Part shown: positions 17,117-27,325 of the stretch, one piece after another
Numbering within the stretch: the stretch's first letter is position 1
How the letters are laid out: every line of letters begins with the position of its first letter
Source: JACCZX01 sp963824935
GTDB lineage: Bacteria; Pseudomonadota; Gammaproteobacteria; Burkholderiales; Burkholderiaceae_F
Assembly: GCA_963824935.1 (NCBI GenBank)
Contig: CAWGRF010000002.1
Coordinates: forward strand, 110,958-174,957
DNA length: 64,000 nt
Reading direction: 5' to 3'
Notes under the pieces: generated by a model
The model's database searches: none
What the model was told of the DNA's origin: nothing
What the model saw: only the letters and a program-made list of their open reading frames with translations
Position numbers and translations under genes: made by a program

Positions 17117-17731
17117 ATGATGCAAGCAAAAAATACGGCGCGTGTCATTGCACTTCTGGGGTTGTCGTCACTGCTGGCAGCGTGCGCGAGCTCATATCCG
17201 CCAGCGCCGACATCGGCGGCGAGCCCGGACTATCGATATGTGATCGGGCCGCTTGACACGCTCAATATCATTGTCTGGCGCAACCCCGAGTTGTCGGGGA
17301 CGGTATCGGTGCGGCCCGATGGCCGCATCTCCACGCCGCTGGTGCAGGATGTTCCGGCGCTAGGCCGGAACCCTGCCGAACTGGCGGGCGATCTCGAGCA
17401 GGCGTTGGGCAAGTACATTCGCGATCCACAGGTGACCGTGATGGTGACCAATTTTGCCGGGTCGTCGAGTGAACAGATTCGCATCATCGGTGAAGCAGTA
17501 AAACCGCAGGCAATTCCGTATCGGCAGAACATGACGGTGCTCGACGTCATAATCATGGCCGGCGGACTGACCGACTTTGCCGACGGCAACAAGACAGTGC
17601 TGGTGCGAGGCTCGGAGAAGGGTAAGCAGTACAGCGTGCGCCTCGCGGATCTCGTGCGCCGTGGCGATATTTCGGCGAATGTCGACGTGCGCCCGGGCGA
17701 CGTGCTGATCATTCCGCAGGGTTGGTTCTGA
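17117..17731 (+). CDS. epsE: XrtA system polysaccharide export lipoprotein (Wza/EpsE type)
   Basis: A 204-residue outer-membrane-export lipoprotein. Signal sequence LLGLSSLLAACASS gives the lipobox LAAC. The polysaccharide export domain DYRYVIGPLDTLNIIVWRNPE follows, with the SLBB-type domain IRIIGEAVKPQAIPYRQ and VRPGDVLIIPQGWF at the C-terminus. It is short compared with Wza, as is usual for the XrtA form. It forms the periplasmic/outer-membrane channel with the chain-length protein that follows. GGGAAAG lies upstream of tandem ATG codons at 17117 and 17120. Confidence 0.92.
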   Translation: MMQAKNTARVIALLGLSSLLAACASSYPPAPTSAASPDYRYVIGPLDTLNIIVWRNPELSGTVSVRPDGRISTPLVQDVPALGRNPAELAGDLEQALGKYIRDPQVTVMVTNFAGSSSEQIRIIGEAVKPQAIPYRQNMTVLDVIIMAGGLTDFADGNKTVLVRGSEKGKQYSVRLADLVRRGDISANVDVRPGDVLIIPQGWF

Positions 17732-17797
17732 AAATCGAATTGCGCATTTGCGTCCGTTGAGCGAATGGCGCACAGCTCACCAGGTCAGATTGGATCA

Positions 17798-19343
17798 ATG
17801 GACGAGATTCTTCGCCAGGTCTTGACGATCGCCGGCGACATGTGGCGGCACCGCTGGATGGGCTTGGCCGTCGCGTGGCTGGTTGCCCTCGTCGGTGGCG
17901 TAGCGTCATGGCGGACTCCTGATCGCTACGAGTCCAGTGCACGTGTTTACGTCGATACGCAAACCGTCTTGAAGCCTTTGATGGCCGGATTGACGGTAGA
18001 GCCGAATATCGAACAGCAGATCGGCATGCTGGCGCGCACGATCATTGCTCGGCCGAACATCGAGAAGATCATGCGCGACGCCAATCTGGACGTGTCGATC
18101 ACATCGCAGATTGAGCGCGATCAAATGGTCGATGACGTGACCAAGCGGATCAAGTTCACCGGTGTCCGCGAAAATATCTACACCATCAGTTATCAGGACA
18201 CGAGCCCGGAACGTTCCAAGCGCGTGGTGCAGACTCTGCTCTCACTCTTTGTCGAATCGGGGCTCGGTAATAAACGACGCGACAGCGAGGCTGCGCGTCG
18301 CTTTATCGACGATCAGATAAAGAGTTACGAACAGAAGCTGTCGGAAGCCGAGAATCGGCTAAAGGGATTCAAGCTTAAGAATCTGGGGTTCGCCGGCACA
18401 GGGGGAGACTACTTCGCGCGCATGAGCGGGCTGTCCGAAGAAGTTGCCAAAGTGCGTCTCGAATTGCGGGCAGCCGAAGAAGCACGCGATGCCTATCGCC
18501 GCGAACTGGCGGGAGAGGATCCTGTGATGCTGCCGGACGTGGGTCCCGCTACAGCGGGCCAACGCTTCCGAGTACGACGCCCGCATCGACACGCAACGCA
18601 AGCAACTTGACGAACTGCTGCGCCGCTATACCGACCAGCACCCGGATGTGGCTGCTACGCGCAGACTCATCGCTCAACTCGAAGAGCAGAGGAAGGAGGA
18701 AATCGACGCGCGTCGCAAGGTCGCTGCGCAAACGCCACCCAAACTATCCGCCTCGACCAATCCGGTTTTTCAACGTATCAAGATTTCGTTGGCGGAAGCC
18801 GAGGCCAACATCGCGGCATTGCGGGGGCGCCTCGCTGAAACCGAAGGGCGTCTCGCGCAGTTGCGCGCCGTTGCCGGCAAGGTACCCGAGATCGAAGCGG
18901 AGTTGGCGCAGATGAACCGCGACTACGATGTGCTGAGGAAGAACTACGAGCAACTGGTCTCGCGCCGCGAGGCGGCGTTGCTGTCGGAGGATGTCGACGC
19001 TGCCGGGGTGGCCGAGTTCCGAATCATCGAGCCGCCGCGCATTGCGCCGAAGCCGGTGTTTCCGAATCGGTTCGCGCTAATGTTTCTAGTACTGCTGGCA
19101 GCGCTCGGCGCGGGTCTGGCGTCGAGTTATGCGATGGCGCAGGTGTTCCCGACGTTTCATGGAGTAGCAGCGCTACGCGCGTTCACACAGCGGCCTGTGC
19201 TCGGCAGCGTTTCGATCCTCGAAACCGGTCGGATGCTTTGGCGGAGGAGGTTCGCCAATGCAGTCTTTGCAAGCGGGTTCGCAGCGCTGATAGTCGCTTA
19301 CGGTGCGTGGGTGACATGGGTATCGATGAGCGCGCGAGTCTGA
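17798..19343 (+). CDS. XrtA system chain length determinant (Wzz/GNVR family, frameshifted)
   Basis: A polysaccharide co-polymerase of about 515 residues whose frame changes once near 18545-18570. The first part has an N-terminal membrane helix (WMGLAVAWLVALVGGVAS), the Wzz domain (YESSARVYVDTQTVLKP) and coiled coil. The second reads YDARIDTQRKQLDELLRRY, then GNVR-type EIEAELAQMNRDYDVLRKNYEQLVSRRE and the C-terminal helices. It sets chain length and couples to the tyrosine kinase that follows. The ATG at 17798 gives the family N-terminus MDEILRQ; an in-frame ATG at 17765 is less likely. Both halves are well conserved, so the shift is probably an error. Confidence 0.85.
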
Positions 19344-19353
19344 GGAATCTGCG

Positions 19354-20296
19354 TTGAACACGATTGAAGAAGCTGCTCGCCGTCTGGCGCAACTGCGAAG
19401 TGCAGGGGTCGACACGCCGGCGGAGCCCGGAACCGGGCCCGCGGCTCCAACGCTTGAAGTCAATGGCGACGGTAGCGGGCGAGCCGTTTCAATGCGCGTC
19501 AGTGTTGAGCGCGAGTTCGGTACGCGTCTTGGCGGAGGTGACGCTCGAGCGGACCGGCTCGATCAGGTCTGCGTCGCCGCAGGTTGAGATCGACCTGGAA
19601 CGACTCTCGAAAATGGGCTACGTCTCGCCGCAGGCACCGGCGTCGCGCCGCGCCGAGGAGTTCCGCATGGTCAAACGGCCGCTGCTGACTAATGCTCGCG
19701 GCAGCTCGTCAGCGCCGGTTTTGCGGGCTAACCGCATCATGGTGACGAGTTCTCTGGCAGGCGAGGGTAAGACGTTCGTTGCGATCAACTTGGCGTTGAG
19801 CATTGCAGTGGAACGCGACTTCACCGTACTGTTGATCGACGCGGACGCCACGCAGCCTGCGGTATTCCGGCGGCTGGGGCTGCCTCCGGCAAAGGGCCTG
19901 CTCGATGTATTGAGCGACCCCAATCTCGATGTACAGACGGTGTTGCTGCCGACGAATGTCGAGCGGCTCTCATTATTGCCGGCAGGAACGTTAGACGAAC
20001 AAGCAACCGAATTGTTGGCTAGCAAGAGGATGAGCTCGCTGGTTGACAAACTTGCGTCGCGGTTTCCGAACCGGATTCTGGTGTTCGACGCGCCGCCGTT
20101 GCTCGGCTCGACCGAATCACGCGTGCTCGCTGCGCACATGGGGCAGGTGGTGTTAGTGATCGAGGCCGACCGCACGCCACAGGGCCAGGTCGCCGACGCA
20201 CTGGCGACGCTCGAGAGCTGTCCGGTGGTCATGACGCTGCTGAACAAGGCGTCATCTTCGGAGGCTGGCTCATACTACGGCTCGCGCAGCAGCTGA
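19354..20296 (+). CDS. XrtA-associated tyrosine autokinase (CpsD/CapB type, frameshifted)
   Basis: A bacterial tyrosine kinase of about 310 residues. The N-terminus (NTIEEAARRLAQLRSAGVD, from a TTG start with GAGGA upstream) reads in one frame. The rest reads in another after a shift somewhere in 19440-19580. In the second frame are VEIDLERLSKMGYVSP, EEFRMVKRPLL, Walker A SSLAGEGKTFVAIN, Walker A' LLIDADATQP and Walker B ILVFDAPPLL. The tail has only a short tyrosine pair (SYYGS). It would phosphorylate itself and control polymer length with the neighbouring Wzz protein. Confidence 0.85.
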
Positions 20297-20304
20297 GGAC
20301 GCCG

Positions 20305-21915
20305 GTGCGAGGGCCCCTTACCGGCGACGGCAGAGCCCCCACCACCCGTAGGGCACTCAAGCGTTTGAGTAGCCGGTCGTGGCGCTCATTTGCTCCGATT
20401 TTCTTCCCGCTTGGGCTTACTTCTTTTTGCGCGAACCCGGCAATGGCACAGCGGTGGATCATAGAGCCCAGTATCGAAACACAGGCCACGTTTACCAATA
20501 ACGCGAACTATGACACTGGTGCGCAGCGTGAAAGTGATCTGATATTCAACGTGCTACCGCATGTCAGTTTCTCGCGCGAGGGGCCGCGCCTGCGCGTAAA
20601 CGGCTCCGCGTCGCTGAACGCAATTGGCTACGTGGACGGCACGCAAACCAGCCGCCTCCTGCCGCAGGCAAACATTCTGGCCAATCTCGAGGCGATCGAT
20701 CGGTTTTTCTTTGTCGACGCCTCGTTGCTGGCGAATCAAGAGGTACTGAACCCCTTTTTGCCGCGTTCAGACGATGCATCGACGTTCAACAAGTACACCT
20801 ACATACAGGGTCAGATCGCGCCGTACTTTCAAGGGGATTTCGCAACGAATTGGCGTTATCTGGTGCGTAGCGATAATTCCTATACCTACACGACGCAAAC
20901 CGACGCGCCGCTTGGCGACTCTTACTTCGGCCGGCACGTGGCCGAAATCGCTCGCGCGCCAACGCCATTGGGCACCTCGCTGCGGGTTCAAAGGGATGTG
21001 ACCCGGTTTATCGATGCGCCTGAAGGCAGCGATCAGCAACTCGACACTGCGCTGGCGACCATCAGCTATGCGTTCACACCGCAATTTACGGCCGGCCTTC
21101 GGGGCGGTTACGAACGCACGGATTACACGGCCGAAGAAACGTCGGGTCCGATTTACGGCGTTGAGTTTGCATGGGCGCCGAGTCCTGACACACGGCTTGC
21201 CGGCTTCTGGGAAAGCCGCTTTTTTGGTCCGAGTTACCAGTTTGACTTCTCCAATCGGCAGCGCCGCTTTGCGACCAATCTTTCGTTTTCGCGCTCGCTC
21301 AGCGTGTACCCGGAACTCCTCTTCGAATTGCCAACGACTGGCAACGTTGCGAACTCGTTAGACGCGATCCTGACTGCGCGCTTCCCCGATCCAGTTGAAC
21401 GCGCACGGCAGGTGCAGGATCTGATTGCGCGCCAGCGGCTACCGTCATCGCTCCCGGGCGGAATCAACATATTTTCGCAAAGCGCCAACATCGTGACCTC
21501 GGCCACGGGTACTTTCGCGTTGATCGGCGTGCGCAACACGTTGGCGCTGACGCTGTATTACGTGAAGACCGTTTTGCTGCCTGACGCGGCGATTCCGCCG
21601 ACCTTCATTCTCTTCAACGACAATATTCAGAAGGGCGCCTCGCTGTCGTTCAGTCATCAGCTGAGCCGGATAACGTCGCTCAATGCAACTGCCAGTCGGC
21701 TTCAAACGCGTGGCGTGGCCCCTTCGACGGGAACCATCACCGATCAGGTGACGGGAATCACCGATCAGGACATCTTCCAAATGCAAGTCAGTCGCCAGCT
21801 GACCCCCCGCAGCAGCGCGTTTGTAGGCGCTCGGTATCAACAAACAGATACAACCTCCGGCTTCACCCGCGACAGCGAGGCGGCGATTTTCGTTGGATTT
21901 TTTTACCGGCCGTAG
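20305..21915 (+). CDS. XrtA system outer-membrane beta-barrel protein (PEP-CTERM-associated)
   Basis: A 536-residue protein with an N-terminal signal (FPLGLTSFCANPAMAQ) and a long series of amphipathic strands ending in VGFFYRP, as expected of an outer-membrane barrel. It belongs to the uncharacterised TIGR03016-type protein found between the tyrosine kinase and the ATPase in XrtA loci. The strand start IEPSIETQATFTNNANYDT is typical. It likely forms an outer-membrane pore for the polysaccharide; this is inference from topology and position. Start is GTG, eight nt after the kinase stop. Only one or two in-frame alternatives exist. Confidence 0.82.
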   Translation: MRGPLTGDGRAPTTRRALKRLSSRSWRSFAPIFFPLGLTSFCANPAMAQRWIIEPSIETQATFTNNANYDTGAQRESDLIFNVLPHVSFSREGPRLRVNGSASLNAIGYVDGTQTSRLLPQANILANLEAIDRFFFVDASLLANQEVLNPFLPRSDDASTFNKYTYIQGQIAPYFQGDFATNWRYLVRSDNSYTYTTQTDAPLGDSYFGRHVAEIARAPTPLGTSLRVQRDVTRFIDAPEGSDQQLDTALATISYAFTPQFTAGLRGGYERTDYTAEETSGPIYGVEFAWAPSPDTRLAGFWESRFFGPSYQFDFSNRQRRFATNLSFSRSLSVYPELLFELPTTGNVANSLDAILTARFPDPVERARQVQDLIARQRLPSSLPGGINIFSQSANIVTSATGTFALIGVRNTLALTLYYVKTVLLPDAAIPPTFILFNDNIQKGASLSFSHQLSRITSLNATASRLQTRGVAPSTGTITDQVTGITDQDIFQMQVSRQLTPRSSAFVGARYQQTDTTSGFTRDSEAAIFVGFFYRP

Positions 21916-21922
21916 GTCTGCC

Positions 21923-22988
21923 ATGTACGAAGACTTCTATGGACTGACCGGCAAGCCGTTCCAGCTGAGCCCCGATCCGGCTTTCTACTTCGGCAGCAAG
22001 GGGCACAGCAGCGCGTTTGCATATCTGAAGTACGGTGTGTACCAAGGCGAAGGATTCCTGGTCGTCACCGGCGACATCGGCACCGGCAAGACCACGTTAG
22101 TGCGTGCGCTGCTCAACGAACTGGATACCCACGAAGTGCTGGCGGCGCAGATCGTCAGCACGCAGCTCGATGCCGACGATCTGCTGCGCTCAGTTGCGAC
22201 TGCCTTCGGCGTCAACGTGCGCCCCGACGGCAAGGCGCATTTGCTGGCAACGATCGAAGCGTTTCTGCTGACAACTTTTCAGAGCGGGCAGCGGGCGTTG
22301 TTGATCGTCGACGAGGCGCAAAACCTGGGTGCGCGGTCGCTTGAAGAGCTGCGCATGCTTTCGAACTTCCAGTGCGGTGACCACGCTCTGCTACAGAGCT
22401 TTCTGATCGGTCAGCCCGAGTTGCGGATGCTGATGCGATCGCCGCTAATGGAGCAGTTCCGGCAGCGGGTCATCGCGTCGTATCACCTTGGACCCCTGGA
22501 CATGGCCGACACGCGTGCCTATGTGGAACACCGGCTCGGCTTTGTCGGTTGGAAAAACGATCCGCAGTTCGAAGCTGATGCGTTTGTCGAAATCCATCGG
22601 GTCACCGGCGGCGTTCCGCGCCGAATCAACTCGCTGTGCAATCGGGCCTTACTGGCCGCGTATCTCGGCGAAAAGCACGTCCTTGGCCATGCGGATATCG
22701 TGGCCGCCGCTTCTGAAATGGCGAACGAGCTGGGCGCCGACCTCGCGGTGCAGCCGGCGCCTGCGGTGCGGCGCGAAGCGGCGGCGAGCTCATCAAAGCG
22801 CGAGTCCGCGCCGAGCCGGAGGCGGTCGAATCGGTGCGCGGCCTCTCGCTGCGATTACCGAAAGGATCGAACAACTTGAGCGTAACGTCGATGGACTGTT
22901 GAGCATCGTGCGGGGCATCGTTGAGCCTGAGCGCGCGCTGCCGGATGAAGAGACTCGGGGTCCAGCTCGATCATCCAAGGGCAGGTGA
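21923..22988 (+). CDS. XrtA-associated AAA ATPase (frameshift near C-terminus)
   Basis: An ExeA-like ATPase of about 355 residues specific to XrtA loci. It starts MYEDFYGLTGKPFQLSPDP, with Walker A GDIGTGKTT at residues 50-58, Walker B LLIVDEAQNL and GGVPRRINSLCNRALL. In the first frame the protein ends at 22879. The usual coiled C-terminus (ERIEQLERNVDGLLSIVRG) reads in another frame and stops at 22988, two bases before the wecB ATG. That fits the spacing of this operon, so a shift near 22840 is assumed. It probably powers or regulates polymer export. Confidence 0.85.
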
Positions 22989-22989
22989 C

Positions 22990-24141
22990 ATGCCCTCGGG
23001 CCGCGGTCCGGTGTTATGCGTCGTAGGTGCACGGCCCAACTACATGAAAATGGCGCCGTTGTTGAGAGCCATTGAAGCACGCGCCGACATGCCGCCGGCT
23101 GTGCTGATTCATACCGGGCAACACTACGATTTCAACTTGAACGATCGTTTGTTCGTCGATCTCGACCTGCCGGCGCCGGATGTCAACCTGGACGTCGGCT
23201 CGGCTTCGCATGCGGCCCAGACGGCTGAAGTGATGAAGCGCTTCGAGCCTGTGATCGACCACTATCAACCGTCGTGTGTCGTAGTGGTGGGCGACGTCAA
23301 TTCGACGCTCGCGTGCAGCCTGGTCGCTTCAAAATTGGACGTGCCTGTCGCTCACGTGGAGGCAGGCTTGCGCAGCTTCGACCGTTCGATGCCCGAGGAA
23401 ATCAATCGCGTGCTGACCGATCAGATCGCTGCGCTGCTTTACACCACCGAACGCAGCGCGCACGCGAACCTTGCGCGCGAGGGAATTGACGGACAGCGCG
23501 TGCACTTCGTCGGCAACTTGATGATCGATTCGCTGCTGTCTGTGCTGCCAAGAGCAATGACAGCCGCCGATCTGTTTCGTCGCGCGGGTCTTGACCCGGC
23601 GCGGGCCGGCGCGAAGCCGGGGTACGCAGCGGTAACGCTGCATCGTCCATCCAACGTTGATGACCATCAAACGCTGTCAGGCATCGTTTCGATCCTGGGC
23701 GAAGTGGCGCAGCGCATGCCTGTCATCTGGCCGGTGCATCCGCGCACGCAAGCGAACATTGAAAAGTTCGGCCTTGACGATCTGTTGGATCGACACCGGA
23801 TCATTCGTCTGCCGCCGCAGGGCTACCTTGAAATGGTGGGCCTGATGCGCGACGCCGCACTCGTGCTGACCGACTCGGGCGGCGTGCAGGAAGAGACGAC
23901 CGCGCTCGGCGTTCCGTGCCTGACGATGCGTGCCAATACCGAGCGCCCGATCACGGTGGAAGAAGGCACCAATACGGTGGTTGGCGTCGAGCCCAGCCGC
24001 ATCCTGGCCGTTGTCGACGATGTCATTCGCAACGGTGGCAAGCGCGGAAGGGTCCCTGAGTACTGGGATGGCAAGGCTGCGCCTCGGATCGCGGAGCACA
24101 TGGCGCAGTGGCTGGCACTCTCGAGCGGCGCCAGGCAATGA
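22990..24141 (+). CDS. wecB: UDP-N-acetylglucosamine 2-epimerase
   Basis: A 383-residue non-hydrolysing epimerase converting UDP-GlcNAc to UDP-ManNAc in the cytosol. Motifs: GARPNYMKMAPLL, TGQHYDFNLND, GDVNSTLA, HVEAGLRSFDRSMPEE-N and the UDP-binding DSGGVQEE. The frame is open to 22921, but the ATG at 22990 is preferred for a Shine-Dalgarno (GCAGGTG) and because the corrected ATPase ends at 22988. Paired with the TviB-type dehydrogenase it could feed a ManNAcA-type residue; this is inference. Its stop overlaps the deacetylase start. Confidence 0.93.
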   Translation: MPSGRGPVLCVVGARPNYMKMAPLLRAIEARADMPPAVLIHTGQHYDFNLNDRLFVDLDLPAPDVNLDVGSASHAAQTAEVMKRFEPVIDHYQPSCVVVVGDVNSTLACSLVASKLDVPVAHVEAGLRSFDRSMPEEINRVLTDQIAALLYTTERSAHANLAREGIDGQRVHFVGNLMIDSLLSVLPRAMTAADLFRRAGLDPARAGAKPGYAAVTLHRPSNVDDHQTLSGIVSILGEVAQRMPVIWPVHPRTQANIEKFGLDDLLDRHRIIRLPPQGYLEMVGLMRDAALVLTDSGGVQEETTALGVPCLTMRANTERPITVEEGTNTVVGVEPSRILAVVDDVIRNGGKRGRVPEYWDGKAAPRIAEHMAQWLALSSGARQ

Positions 24142-25007
24142 ACACACGCATGCGCACGGGCTTGGAGTCCGGTCAAATTTCGAACGCACTGACGATCGAC
24201 GTCGAAGATTACTTTCAGGTCTCGGCGTTCGCACCGTATATCGAGCGCAGTGCGTGGGAGACCACGCCGTGCCGCATCGAACGCAATATCGAGCGAATTC
24301 TGGAGCTGCTCGACGAGCACGGTGCGAAGGCCACGTTTTTTACGCTCGGATGGCTGGCGCAGCGTTATCCGCACATCGTGCGCGCTATCAGCGCGCGCGG
24401 TCACGAAGTGGCGAGTCACGGTCACGCTCATCTGCGTGCATCCGAGCAATCGCCGGCGGAGTTCGACCATGACATCCGCGCTGCGAAACAAATGCTCGAA
24501 GATACCGCCGGAGTTGTGGTGCGCGGCTATCGCGCGCCCAGCTTTTCAATCGGCCATGAAAACTTGTGGGCGTTCGACCGGATCGCCGCGGCCGGCTACC
24601 GTTACAGCTCGAGCGTGTATCCGGTGCGGCACGATCATTACGGAATGCCGGATGCTCCGCGCTTCCCGCATCGAGTTAAAAATGGGCTACTCGAAATCCC
24701 CATCAGCACCGCGCGTGTATTCGGTCGCAACTTGCCCGCTGGAGGCGGAGGCTATTTTCGCCTGGCACCGTATGCGCTGTCGCGTTGGGCGATCGATCGC
24801 GTCAATCGCGTTGACCAGCAGCCCGCGATTTTCTATTTCCATCCGTGGGAGATCGACCCGCAGCAGCCGCGCGTTAACGGTGTCGGTCTAAGAACTCGCT
24901 TTCGCCATTACGTCAATCTGAATCGCACCGAGCACAAATTGCGGAGACTGCTGAACGACTTTCGGTGGGAGCGGGTGGATCGCGTCTTCGACGTCGTTGC
25001 AGCGTGA
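24138..25007 (+). CDS. XrtA system polysaccharide deacetylase
   Basis: A 289-residue NodB-like carbohydrate esterase. The catalytic/metal motif TIDVEDYFQ holds the Asp residues of family 4. ATFFTLGWLAQRYP, HEVASHGHAH (metal His) and RGYRAPSFSI follow in order. A C-terminal HPWEIDP is typical of the XrtA form. It removes N-acetyl groups from the polymer or its precursor, probably in the envelope though no signal peptide is seen. The ATG at 24138 overlaps the wecB stop (ATGA). Confidence 0.92.
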   Translation: MNTRMRTGLESGQISNALTIDVEDYFQVSAFAPYIERSAWETTPCRIERNIERILELLDEHGAKATFFTLGWLAQRYPHIVRAISARGHEVASHGHAHLRASEQSPAEFDHDIRAAKQMLEDTAGVVVRGYRAPSFSIGHENLWAFDRIAAAGYRYSSSVYPVRHDHYGMPDAPRFPHRVKNGLLEIPISTARVFGRNLPAGGGGYFRLAPYALSRWAIDRVNRVDQQPAIFYFHPWEIDPQQPRVNGVGLRTRFRHYVNLNRTEHKLRRLLNDFRWERVDRVFDVVAA

Positions 25008-26068
25008 AACCGGATGACGCCTGTGGCGCAATAACGGGGACGCTATCGGTCCGGCCGTTTGGGCCGAACGACGGTGCGGCCTGGGCGTCGTTCGTGCACG
25101 GCTGCGCCGACGCAACGTTCTTTCACCGTATCGAGTGGCGCGACATCATCGAAACCATCTTCGGGCATCGCACCCACTATCTGCTCGCTGAACGCGGCAG
25201 CGAGATCGTCGGTGTGCTGCCTCTGGCGCAGGTAAAAAGCCTGCTGTTCGGACACTCGCTCGTGTCGCTGCCGTTCGCTGTGTACGGTGGAGCGGCGGTA
25301 GTTGACGAGCGCGCGCGGCCGCCCCTGCACGCGGCGGCGGCAGATCTGGCGCGACGGCTTGGCGCAGACCATCTTGAGCTGCGCAACCGGACTTCTTATG
25401 AGCCCGGCTGGCCCCAGCAAGACCTGTTCGTAACGTTTCGCAAGTCGATTGCACCCGACGAAGATGCGAACATGCAGTCGATTCCACGCAAGCAGCGTGC
25501 AATGGTGCGCAAGGGAATGCAACACGGTCTTGCGAGCGAGATCGATGCAGGCGTCGGACCGGTTTTTCGAGCTGTATGCAGACAACGCGCACCGCCACGG
25601 AACGCCACCATTTGCCAAACGGTATTTCGAAGCACTGCAACGCGCCTTCGGTGAAGCATGCGAAGTAATGACGGTGGTTAACGGCGAAGGCCGGCCGGTT
25701 TCCAGCGTCCTGTCGTTCTACTTTCGCGACGAAGTGTTGCCGTATTACGCAGGCGATGTCGTCGAGGCCCGCGAGCTCGCGGCGAACGACTTCAAGTATT
25801 GGGAGCTGATGCGGCGCGCATGCGCGCGCGGCTGCCGCGTCTTCGACTACGGCCGCTCCAAACGCGCAGCAGGCTCATTTGACTTCAAGAAAAACTGGGG
25901 CTTTGCGCCGCAGCCTCTGCATTACGAATACAAGCTGCTTAAAGGCCGCGGCATCCCGCAGAACAATCCATCGAATCCGAAGTACCGAGCGGCGATCGGA
26001 CTATGGCGTCGGCTGCCACGGCGATTGTCAACGCGCTCGGGCCGTCGATCGTGCGCAATCTCGGATAG
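25004..26068 (+). CDS. XrtA-associated FemAB-like protein (frameshifted twice)
   Basis: An acyltransferase of the FemAB/GNAT-like family, about 350 residues, carried in three frames. From the GTG at 25004 it runs SVRPFGPNDGAAWASFVHG and FFHRIEWRDIIETIFGHR to about 25555. From there RFFELYADNAHRHGTPPF to YGRSKRAAGSFDFKKNWGF continues in a second frame. After about 26016 the end AIVNALGPSIVRNLG reads in a third and stops at 26068. Family members are thought to attach an amino acid, by analogy to Fem peptidyltransferases. Each block matches the family, so the shifts are likely sequence errors. Confidence 0.8.
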
Positions 26069-26072
26069 AGCG

Positions 26073-27325
26073 ATGCGCACGATGGAGCCCATTTTGCTTC
26101 TGGTTCACCGCATTCCCTTTCCACCGAACAAGGGCGACAAGATCGCTCGCACCATTTGTTGCGCCATCTTGCGGAGCGCTATCGGGTGCATCTGGGAACG
26201 TTCATCGACGACCCTGAGGATGCCGATACATGTGCGAGCTCGACGAGCTGGTGCGCTTCACACTGCGCTGCGTACGATTACATCCGCGCTCGGCCCGCTG
26301 CGAAGCGTCAATCGGGCATTTTTCACCGGGGAGCCGCTAACGTTGCCGTATTACCGCAGCGCCAGTTGCACCGTGGGTCGAGGCGACGGTTGGCGGAAAC
26401 GATATTCGCAAGGCAGTCGTCTTTTCGACGGCGATGGCGCAGTACGTCGAGCGGCTGCGCGATTTGCGCGTGGTGCTCGATCTGGTCGACGTCGATTCCG
26501 CCAAGTGGACGCAGTACGCCGAACCGGCACGCCTGGCCCTTTCGTTTATCTATCGGCGCGAGGGTGCGAAGCTGCTCGCTGTCGAGCGCAGCGTGGCAGC
26601 GCAGGCTGCCGCTACTGTGCTCGTCACGCGCGGCGAGGCCGACTTGTTCATGCACGGCTGGCGCCGGAATGCAACGGCCGCGTACACGTGATCGAAAACG
26701 GTGTCGACACGAACTATTTCGCGCCGCACTGATGATCGTGCCGTCACCTTATGCGGTCGGCGAGGCGCCGATCGTGTTTACCGGCGCGATGGACTACTGG
26801 CCGAATGTCGACGCAGTTTCATGGTTTGCGCGCGAAGTTCTGCCGCGACTGGTGCAGCAATGGCCAGAGGCTCGCTTCTATGTGGTCGGCATGAACCCGG
26901 CAAAAGCGGTCCGCGCGCTCGCCGCTGACGCGCGCGTGAGTGTCACCGGCAAGGTGGCGGATGTGCGACCTTACCTTCAGCACGCAGCCGCGGTGGTGGC
27001 TCCGCTGAGATTGGCGCGCGGAATTCAAAACAAGGTTCTCGAAGCAATGGCGATGGGCAAGCCAGTGGTAGTGTCGGCGTCGGCGGCGAGCCGAATTACT
27101 GCTGTGCCTGGGGTTGATTTCGAAACCGCCGGGGATGCCGAGGAATTCTGTCGCAAATTGCTGAGGGTGATGCGACCCGAAGTGGGCCACACAATGGGGC
27201 AGCACGCCCGTGCACGAGTCGTCGCGGATTACTGCTGGGCGCGCAACTTATCGGCGTTCGACAAGTTGCTTGAGCCGGAGTCGTGTGCAGATGCAGGCGT
27301 TGCGAGGGCAGGCGATGCACGCTGA
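26073..27325 (+). pseudogene. XrtA-associated glycosyltransferase family 4 (stp1 type), multiple frameshifts
   Basis: A glycosyltransferase of about 400 residues, matching the TIGR03087-type protein of XrtA loci. Conserved blocks are spread over all three frames: LLVHRIPFPPNKGDKI near 26085, LLRHLAERYRVHLGTFIDD near 26158, FFTGEPLTLPYYRSA near 26320, VVLDLVDVDSAKWTQYA near 26470, VIENGVDTNYF near 26690 and VFTGAMDYWPNVDAV to ARGIQNKVLEAMAMGKP near 26775-27070. At least five shifts are needed. The C-terminal domain from about 26730 is intact. Its stop lies inside the exosortase start region. Whether a real pseudogene or poor sequence is unresolved. Confidence 0.75.

Noticed and set aside
18540..18610. 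Programmed ribosomal frameshift in the chain-length gene
   Set aside because: I saw no slippery heptamer with a downstream stem, and many other genes carry similar shifts.
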